A program made the position numbers and the translations under genes. 64,000 nt of DNA. It comes from an archaeon GW2011_AR5 (GTDB lineage: Archaea; Aenigmatarchaeota; Aenigmatarchaeia; GW2011-AR5). The stretch is from contig JWKQ01000002.1 of NCBI GenBank assembly GCA_000806115.1, positions 116,497 to 180,496 on the forward strand. Direction: 5' to 3'. Below are positions 40,568 through 45,779 of this stretch, piece after piece; within the stretch, counting starts at the first letter, position 1; every line of letters starts with the position of its first letter. Under the pieces are notes generated by a model that was not told where the DNA came from, did not search any database, and was given only the letters and a program-made list of their open reading frames with translations.

Positions 40568-40833
40568 CCATAGAAATAAGATATGGAAATTTGTGGAATG
40601 CAAGAGGTAGGTATAACTCTGCATCAGGAAATATGGAGAATGTAACAGCCAACCCAAAAGTCTACAACCCAAGACTTGCTTATGAGCCAATGATAGAACA
40701 TGCTAAAGCCAGGTTAATGGGTTGTGCAAAGGCAGATCCTGAAAGGAATACAAGACCTGTAGGTTTTGTTCCTACAGAAAGTGTCATTAAGCAGTTGAAT
40801 AGGAATGAGACCATAGAGGAATATCGCAAATAA
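40534..40833 (+). CDS. Small protein, probably the exported part of the lipoprotein above
   Basis: A 99-residue hydrophilic protein: GLTIEIRYGNLWNARGRYNS, then NPKVYNPRLAYEPMIEHAKA and RLMGCAKADPERNTRPVGFV. No membrane segment and no recognised family. It overlaps the lipoprotein ORF by 34 bases in a different frame, has no ribosome binding site of its own, and its beginning aligns with the lipoprotein's end. It is most simply read as the remainder of that gene after a frameshift. Confidence 0.45.
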   Translation: MQNNTDKTPGLTIEIRYGNLWNARGRYNSASGNMENVTANPKVYNPRLAYEPMIEHAKARLMGCAKADPERNTRPVGFVPTESVIKQLNRNETIEEYRK

Positions 40834-40882
40834 TATTTTTCAATTCCTATCCAATTCTGAATAAATCCGGGCCATCCCTGAC

Positions 40883-41083
40883 ATGAAAAATCGGAAAATA
40901 CACATGCTCCAACCGCAACCCATAATTGCGGCTAAACCCAGAAAAACGCAAAACTTCTATGGACAAAAGGTGTTTGCACATGGGCAAGGTTATGTACCAA
41001 ACATATCGGAAACAGGGTACTCCGGCAGTCTACTACGGGTAAATCATGATAAGGTTTTTCAGACGAAAGAAACTCAAAAATAG
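40883..41083 (+). CDS. Unknown small basic protein
   Basis: A 66-residue ORF: MKNRKIHMLQPQPIIAAKPR followed by KTQNFYGQKVFAHGQGYVPN. It is rich in Gln, Lys and Pro with no hydrophobic core. It has no clear ribosome binding site. It lies between the lipoprotein region and dCMP deaminase. Whether it is translated is uncertain. Confidence 0.35.
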   Translation: MKNRKIHMLQPQPIIAAKPRKTQNFYGQKVFAHGQGYVPNISETGYSGSLLRVNHDKVFQTKETQK

Positions 41084-41120
41084 AAAACCGAAGCCGAATA
41101 AGTCCGTTATAATCACTTAT

Positions 41121-41134
41121 TTATCTCTCACAAG
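41121..41134 (-). promoter_or_regulatory. TTGTGAGAGATAA box upstream of dCMP deaminase
   Basis: TTATCTCTCACAAG reads CTTGTGAGAGATAA on the minus strand. The same 13-base word TTGTGAGAGATAA is repeated in opposite orientation at 42234-42246, just after the operon, with variants at 42376 and 42461. It is a candidate operator for the winged-helix protein encoded in the operon. GAGGTG at 41153-41158 then serves the TTG start. Confidence 0.5.
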
Positions 41135-41164
41135 AGAAAATATAACACGTTAGAGGTGTAGTTC

Positions 41165-41683
41165 TTGGAAGAAAAGGCGGCCCAAATGAATGAAGAGATG
41201 CATGCAAAACGCCCCGATTGGGACGAATATTTCATGAAGATTGCGCGTGCAGTAGCGGAGCGGGCTACATGCGATCGCGGGAAAAGCGGTTGCGTCATTG
41301 CGCGTGACAAACGGCTCCTGACTACGGGTTACGTTGGCGCACCTGCGGGACTACCCCACTGTGACGAAGTCGGACATCAGATGAAAACGATGATACATGA
41401 GGACGGCGTACAAACACAACATTGTGTACGAACAAGCCACGCAGAGGAAAACGCTATTATCCAGGCAGCAAGACATGGCATTTCTGTTGACGGCGCTACA
41501 ATATACTGTAAAATGACGCCTTGTTATCATTGCGCCAAAAGTATAATAAATTCCGGTATAAAGCGCGTTGTAACTGAAAAGGATTATCATGCGAGCAAAG
41601 ACACAAAGGAGATTTTCAGGAAGGCGGGTATTGAATTGACAATCCTTAATGACGAAGTAGAACAGTATGAAAACCAGAGATAA
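41165..41683 (+). CDS. dCMP deaminase
   Basis: A 172-residue deoxycytidylate deaminase that makes dUMP from dCMP for thymidylate synthesis. Zinc motifs: RTSHAEENAI (H-A-E, about residue 94) and KMTPCYHCAKSI (PCxxC, about 120). The typical N-terminus RPDWDEYFMKIA is present. The TTG start at 41165 is supported by GAGGTG seven bases upstream; an ATG at 41192 or nearby would also leave the domain intact. It is followed 5 bases later by a winged-helix gene. Confidence 0.93.
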   Translation: MEEKAAQMNEEMHAKRPDWDEYFMKIARAVAERATCDRGKSGCVIARDKRLLTTGYVGAPAGLPHCDEVGHQMKTMIHEDGVQTQHCVRTSHAEENAIIQAARHGISVDGATIYCKMTPCYHCAKSIINSGIKRVVTEKDYHASKDTKEIFRKAGIELTILNDEVEQYENQR

Positions 41684-41688
41684 TATTT

Positions 41689-42222
41689 ATGCCAAAAAGA
41701 AAGCTTTCTGATATAGTATTCCAGAGAATAAGCCCGCCGGACACGAAAACCGCTCTGACTCCCGAGGATCTTGCGCACGTCCTGGTTCGCCGCCTCGGCT
41801 TGAAGCGGAAGGAAAGCCGCGCGCAGCATAACAGGCTGCTTCTGGAACTCATAAAATACAGGAAGGAGAACGTTCCCATTTCAATCGATAAAATATCACA
41901 GATATTGAGCGTATCACAGAGCCAAACCTACGAGGAAATAAGGAAATGGCGTTCCCTTGGGATGATTGAATTCGTGAAAATCCCTTCAGGGGACGGATTT
42001 GCAAAGGGTTACATGCTTACCGGACTTACAGTCAACCGTTTGCTCGATAAGGCTGAAGCCTCTACAAAAAGCTTTTTCCGCAAGACGCGCCGCATAGCCA
42101 AGGATTTTGACGATCTTCTTATGTTAGGGATGGCGCGGGCTGAAAAAGGCAACAGCGAGACAGAAGAGCCGGCAGGGGACGAACCAAGCCAAGTAAAGGA
42201 TGTCGAAGACGAAGAAAATTAG
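41689..42222 (+). CDS. Winged-helix protein in operon with dCMP deaminase
   Basis: A 177-residue protein. The N-terminal helical part (ALTPEDLAHVLVRRLGLKRK) is followed by a winged helix (ISIDKISQILSVSQSQTYEE, IRKWRSLGMIEFVKIPSGDG). A helix with basic residues (STKSFFRKTRRIAKDFDDLL) and an acidic tail complete it. It may control its own operon through the TTGTGAGAGATAA boxes that flank it. It is co-transcribed with dCMP deaminase (5-base gap). Confidence 0.75.
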   Translation: MPKRKLSDIVFQRISPPDTKTALTPEDLAHVLVRRLGLKRKESRAQHNRLLLELIKYRKENVPISIDKISQILSVSQSQTYEEIRKWRSLGMIEFVKIPSGDGFAKGYMLTGLTVNRLLDKAEASTKSFFRKTRRIAKDFDDLLMLGMARAEKGNSETEEPAGDEPSQVKDVEDEEN

Positions 42223-42501
42223 GGCGCTTTCTTTTGTGAGAGATAAATCCGGTTTTTAGCTGGCCCAAACATGGCACATGTTTTAATCTCCAAAATATAT
42301 TATATAAAAAATAAATTACATAAAATATTATAGTAAATATAATATTAAAATTATATTTTCTAAAACATATTTCTTTTGTGAGTGTTGCGGAAGAAATTAT
42401 TCTATAAAATATAAATTATTAAATATATTATACAGAATATAAGTCTGAAATCACGCCGGTTTGTGAGAGTTAAGCAAGGCAGCTATATTATAGCAGAAAG
42501 A
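42223..42501. promoter_or_regulatory. Very AT-rich gap with three direct TTGTGAG boxes
   Basis: After the winged-helix gene, TTGTGAGAGATAA (42234-42246), TTGTGAGTGTT (42376-42386) and TTGTGAGAGTTAA (42461-42473) are repeated in direct orientation. Between them are runs of A and T only (TATATTATATAAAAAATAAA type). No ORF is supported. It may be an operator array, a terminator region or a partition-like site. Confidence 0.5.
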
Positions 42502-42924
42502 TTAATTTCCGCTTACAGTCGGCTTTTCCGTGGTCACTATCGGAAAACGTATCGGCGGTGGAAGCCTCAACAGGTCTGCCATCTCCACTGACCGCGACAG
42601 GCAGCGCCTGAAAATCGTGTTGAGAACGTCAAGCGCTATGCTTTCATCGAGCTTGCCGCCGTCTTTCCACTGCTTGACTATTTTCTTTGCGTCTTCAACC
42701 TGGTAAAGTATGTTGCCCCTGAACTCTATGTGCCCCGCCTTCGGCTCGTAGTTAGTTGCGAAGCGAAACTTCATTTCAACGGCTTCCGGAATGCCGATGG
42801 AGCTAAGGTCGTGCCTTTCAATGCTCTCTATGTTCGGAGAACTCTGGATGCTTATGTCGCCTTTGATGTTCTTGTCCTCAGAACTCGCGTTTATCGCGGT
42901 GAAATTGAATCCAATTACGCTCAT
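42502..42924 (-). CDS. Conserved-looking protein, possible SecB-like fold
   Basis: A product of about 140 residues from ATG 42924, with GGTGTG just upstream. The upstream extension to 43014 is hydrophobic and overlaps the divergent gene, so it is rejected. Pattern: MSVIGFNFTAINASSEDKNI, then EMKFRFATNYEPKAGHIEFR, GNILYQ, KKIVKQWKDGGKL and C-terminal LRLPPPIRFPIV. Strand-rich N-half, a helix with W and a proline-rich LPPPIxxP end recall SecB-like archaeal chaperones. This is a weak, by-eye similarity. Confidence 0.6.
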   Translation of the reverse strand: MSVIGFNFTAINASSEDKNIKGDISIQSSPNIESIERHDLSSIGIPEAVEMKFRFATNYEPKAGHIEFRGNILYQVEDAKKIVKQWKDGGKLDESIALDVLNTIFRRCLSRSVEMADLLRLPPPIRFPIVTTEKPTVSGN

Positions 42925-43001
42925 TTGACACACCATTGAAAATGTATTGATTCCTTTGTCACATAAACTTATAAATAAAACATAATACCAAGAAAACAGC
43001 A

Positions 43002-43235
43002 ATGCTGACATCAATTGAAAAGAAAATTTTGAAGAAGGTGGCTGAGCATCAGCTCATAACGAGGCCGGAACTTAAGCGCTATCTTCAGGCGAACGGCGGC
43101 GGGGAAAATGCCGTAGACAGCGTGACAAAAAATCTTATCCAAAAAAACCTCCTTAGCGAAATAAACCCGATAGGTTCCACGTGCTACGTCATAACACAGA
43201 AGGGAAGCCGCACGCTTGACGAAATGAAAGTGTAA
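43002..43235 (+). CDS. Small winged-helix protein
   Basis: A 77-residue single winged helix: MLTSIEKKILKKVAEHQLIT, RPELKRYLQANGGGENAVDS, VTKNLIQKNLLSEINPIGST and CYVITQKGSRTLDEM. It is typical of small archaeal DNA-binding proteins. It is divergent from the 42502-42924 gene, with starts about 78 bases apart. It is the fourth winged-helix gene in 9 kb, which marks this stretch as regulatory or accessory DNA. Confidence 0.78.
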   Translation: MLTSIEKKILKKVAEHQLITRPELKRYLQANGGGENAVDSVTKNLIQKNLLSEINPIGSTCYVITQKGSRTLDEMKV

Positions 43236-43292
43236 AATTGTAGTTCAGTAAACAAGGTTAATTTTAAATAAGTACTCCCTAAGTAAATTAGA

Positions 43293-44159
43293 ATGCGTAT
43301 TCTACTCAATAAGAGTTATCAAAAAAAGTTTTTATGTAAAGCGAAAGGAGACATGTCTTGGAAAAAGTTCTCAGAGTTTGTGGGGACAAAAGAACATGTA
43401 ATCAAGCAATGTGTGTTTAAGGGGAGCACGATACCAGAAGGTGTGTATAATAAAATCAAAACACACGAATCTGACAAGTTTATTATAGATAAGCTAAACA
43501 ACAATTGGGGGCAGATTAAAGGCGGTAAAAATTCCACAGGAACCACCAAAAGAATCCGAACACCAAAGATTAACAAAAACGTAGCAGAAATAGCTGGTGT
43601 AGTATTAGGTGACGGTTCTATCTACTCAAATACAAAATATGGTACTTATCAGATTAGAATAGCATCCAATCTTAGTAAGGAAAACGAATATGCCACACGA
43701 TATCTCAAACCCCTTTTCGAAAGGACGTTTGGAATATCAGGACGGATAACAGAAAGACCAAAAATGGGTGTCATGTATCTAGAATTTGATTCCAGAGAGC
43801 TTGTCAGGTTTTTTAGCGATATAGGTTTGTACAAGAAAAACGGTGTTCCAGAGTGGATTAAAGATAATAAAAGGTTTTCTGCTGCTTGTATGAGAGGATT
43901 AATAGACACAGATGGTTGTATACATAGATTGTCGAAAAAAGACCCAAATCTCAGAAGAATATGTTTCAAGAATACTAATATCAGGCTTTTAGAAGACTTC
44001 AGAAATATTGCAATTAATCTTGGGTTTCATCCAAGCAAAATTATTCATGGTAATGTATTCCTAACTCGAAAGGCTGATATAATTAAATATATTGAAAAAA
44101 TAGGTTTCAGTAATCCAAAAAATATTAAAAAGTTGAAAGAAATCAGCCCTGTAGTCTAG
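43293..44159 (+). CDS. LAGLIDADG homing endonuclease
   Basis: A 288-residue monomeric endonuclease with two LAGLIDADG motifs, IAGVVLGDGSI (about residue 97) and CMRGLIDTDGCI (about 196). Each ends in the catalytic Asp and is followed by a saddle of strands (YQIRIASNLSKENEYATRYL; LRRICFKNTNIRLLEDFRNI). The N-terminal 85 residues are a basic helical extension. The last five codons lie inside the tRNA-Gln gene: the TAG stop at 44157-44159 is in the tRNA D-arm. It is not inside a visible intron of a protein gene. AT-rich codon use differs from neighbours, suggesting transfer. Confidence 0.9.
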   Translation: MRILLNKSYQKKFLCKAKGDMSWKKFSEFVGTKEHVIKQCVFKGSTIPEGVYNKIKTHESDKFIIDKLNNNWGQIKGGKNSTGTTKRIRTPKINKNVAEIAGVVLGDGSIYSNTKYGTYQIRIASNLSKENEYATRYLKPLFERTFGISGRITERPKMGVMYLEFDSRELVRFFSDIGLYKKNGVPEWIKDNKRFSAACMRGLIDTDGCIHRLSKKDPNLRRICFKNTNIRLLEDFRNIAINLGFHPSKIIHGNVFLTRKADIIKYIEKIGFSNPKNIKKLKEISPVV

Positions 44160-44232
44160 CGGCCAATGCGAAAGCGGCTATGGATGACTGCCTCTGGAGC
44201 AGTATACCCAGGTTCGAATCCTGGCAGGGCTA
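44145..44232 (+). tRNA. tRNA-Gln(CTG) with a candidate 15-nt D-loop intron
   Basis: Acceptor AGCCCTG (44145-44151) pairs with CAGGGCT (44225-44231), discriminator A. Anticodon stem ACTGC/GCAGT encloses CTCTGGA, anticodon CTG. T-arm CCAGG-TTCGAAT-CCTGG. The D-arm is 15 bases too long. A bulge-helix-bulge can be read: helix GGCC (44161-44164) with GGCT (44176-44179), 3-base bulges AAT (44165-44167) and ATG (44180-44182), and a GC-GAAA-GC hairpin inside. Cutting after the second bulge base removes 44167-44181 and leaves a 73-base tRNA. Confidence 0.85.
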
Positions 44233-44234
44233 TT

Positions 44235-44762
44235 ATGAAACTTCTTCTTGAACTGAAAGACGATGATATAGGAGTCCTGTCAAGAAAAATAAAGACGGAA
44301 ATACGCTCGGCGGCTCGTGCAGTCATTTTTTCAGGAAACAAGATTGCACTTCTTCATGTCACCAAAAATAACTATCATAAGCTTCCCGGGGGAGGAATAG
44401 AAAAAAGCGAGACGGTTAAAGGCGCTCTAATCAGGGAAATTGCCGAAGAAACGGGTTGCAAAATAAAAATAACAGGGGAAGTCGGAAAAGTCATCGAGCA
44501 CAGAAGCCATGAAGGCATATTGAACCGGAATGCCGGAGTTTTGCAGACTTCATATTGCTATTTGGCTGACGTGCTGGAAAAAGGAAAACCGAATTTTGAC
44601 GAAGGCGAGAAAGAAGCCGGATACAAACTGGAATGGGCGAGCCTTGATTTGGCGATTAAAATGATAGAAAATTCAAAGCCCAATAATTACGAGGGGAAGT
44701 TTATTGTCAAGCGAGATCTTGCATTATTAAGAGCCGCGAAAGCAATTGCAGAAGCAAAATAG
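44235..44762 (+). CDS. NUDIX hydrolase
   Basis: A 175-residue NUDIX protein starting at ATG 44235, only two bases after the tRNA-Gln gene. An upstream in-frame extension would run through the tRNA and is rejected. The NUDIX box GGGIEKSETVKGALIREIAEETGCKI fits Gx5Ex7REUxEExGU exactly. NUDIX enzymes hydrolyse nucleoside diphosphates linked to another group; the substrate is unknown here. With no room for its own promoter, it is probably transcribed from upstream of the tRNA. Confidence 0.9.
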   Translation: MKLLLELKDDDIGVLSRKIKTEIRSAARAVIFSGNKIALLHVTKNNYHKLPGGGIEKSETVKGALIREIAEETGCKIKITGEVGKVIEHRSHEGILNRNAGVLQTSYCYLADVLEKGKPNFDEGEKEAGYKLEWASLDLAIKMIENSKPNNYEGKFIVKRDLALLRAAKAIAEAK

Positions 44763-44824
44763 CGCGAAGCATTGGAAACATTGACTTTTTATCCGTTCGA
44801 AGCGAAATTCTATTGGTTGATTTT

Positions 44825-45166
44825 ATGTTGCCGCGAATAAAGAAAGCAGAACTTGGAAAGGTGCACATAAACGAAGAGGTGCTCACGGACGACTTTCTTC
44901 TTCATGCTAACGGTGTAGAAAAACTGGAAAAAATCGGCAGAGTAGGCACGAAGGAGCTTGAAAGGTTGCTCCTTCACGACCCGGAAGCGGCGATTTTCGG
45001 GTCCGGGTTCAAGGGAAAAGTCAAGGTTGATTCTTCTGTATTGGATGCGGCAAAGAAGTCAAAAATTGACATACACGTCCTTACTACGCCAGAAGCCCTG
45101 AAGAAATTTCAGGAGCTGGCGCGCAGCGGGAAAAAAGTAGTGGCCCATATACATGTTGGTGAATAG
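44825..45166 (+). CDS. Mth938-like (DUF498/NDUFAF3-type) domain protein
   Basis: A 113-residue protein starting at ATG 44825 (a TTG at 44813 is in frame). The sequence LPRIKKAELGKVHINEEVLT, then EAAIFGSGFKGKVKVD and IDIHVLTTPEALKKFQELAR matches the Mth938 fold, with its GxG loop and alternating strands and helices. The family includes the mitochondrial complex I assembly factor NDUFAF3; archaeal roles are unknown. The stop is directly followed by the next ATG (45167). Confidence 0.75.
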   Translation: MLPRIKKAELGKVHINEEVLTDDFLLHANGVEKLEKIGRVGTKELERLLLHDPEAAIFGSGFKGKVKVDSSVLDAAKKSKIDIHVLTTPEALKKFQELARSGKKVVAHIHVGE

Positions 45167-45628
45167 ATGAAAAAATCAACCCGGAAAACCATCATGGCTC
45201 TCGGAATAATATTCATTTTTGCGCTGTCGTCAATAGCTTTCGTTTTCACGGGATTTTCACCGCAGCAAAGCAGCCAGCCGCAGCCCCTTTCCGGCCCCGT
45301 TGTCGAAGGGGAAATTAACCCGCAATTGGAGAGTGCATACATCCAGAGCGGCTACACATTCCTGAAATTCTATTATAATAATGAGATAGACGCACAGCTG
45401 GTGTCTTTCGTGAACAATGCGCCTGAAACTTTCACGACGTCAGGAGGCCAGCTGCAGCTGATAGTTGTAAAGATACAGTCGCCGACATCTTACGGAAGGA
45501 TTATAAATATAAACGGGGCGGTTGACGTTCCTGAAATGAACGCGGATACTTTGTTTGAATCTTTGTGCGTTTCATTGCTGTCTCCGCCGCCGGAATGTGT
45601 TGTCGGAAGAATAAATTCTACTCAATAG
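45167..45628 (+). CDS. Membrane-anchored extracytoplasmic protein, unknown
   Basis: A 153-residue protein with an N-terminal anchor helix (residues 9-29, IMALGIIFIFALSSIAFVFTG). A Gln/Pro/Ser linker and a compact outside domain (SGYTFLKFYYNNEIDAQLVS ... GQLQLIVVKIQSPTSYGRII) follow, with two cysteines near the end (LCVSLL...PECV) that could form a disulfide. The YTFLKFYYN piece recalls thioredoxin-like folds without the CxxC. It starts on the base after the preceding stop, so it is co-translated with the Mth938-like gene. Confidence 0.65.
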   Translation: MKKSTRKTIMALGIIFIFALSSIAFVFTGFSPQQSSQPQPLSGPVVEGEINPQLESAYIQSGYTFLKFYYNNEIDAQLVSFVNNAPETFTTSGGQLQLIVVKIQSPTSYGRIININGAVDVPEMNADTLFESLCVSLLSPPPECVVGRINSTQ

Positions 45629-45653
45629 ATGACTTTGAATAATACGAATGACG

Positions 45654-45779
45654 CTAAAGCGCAGTCTCTTTCCTCATTTCTTCGATTTCCTTTTTGAATC
45701 TCATGAGAGTTTTCGGTATGTCCTTGTCGTTAACGCTGAGCATTTCCCTCAACTGTCTTATTATTTTTCTTTCGTTCAT
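45654..45779 (-). CDS. 41-residue helical protein coupled to AlaRS
   Basis: ATG 45779 overlaps the AlaRS stop (ATGA). The product MNERKIIRQLREMLSVNDKD then IPKTLMRFKKEIEEMRKETAL is a helical hairpin-like charged peptide. The overlap argues for real translation. The TAG stop lies in a GCGCTTTAGCGT hairpin (45652-45661) that may terminate the operon. Function is unknown. Confidence 0.6.
   Translation of the reverse strand: MNERKIIRQLREMLSVNDKDIPKTLMRFKKEIEEMRKETAL

Noticed and set aside
42925-43014. Longer start for the possible SecB-like protein
   Set aside because: The added residues are hydrophobic and overlap the divergent winged-helix gene; ATG 42924 with GGTGTG is preferred.
43293-44159. 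Endonuclease gene as an ORF inside a tRNA or protein intron
   Set aside because: The tRNA-Gln exons are contiguous apart from a 15-base insert, and no interrupted gene flanks the ORF, so it is free-standing.
44166-44234. Longer NUDIX start running through the tRNA
   Set aside because: The extension reads through the tRNA body; ATG 44235 gives the normal NUDIX length.
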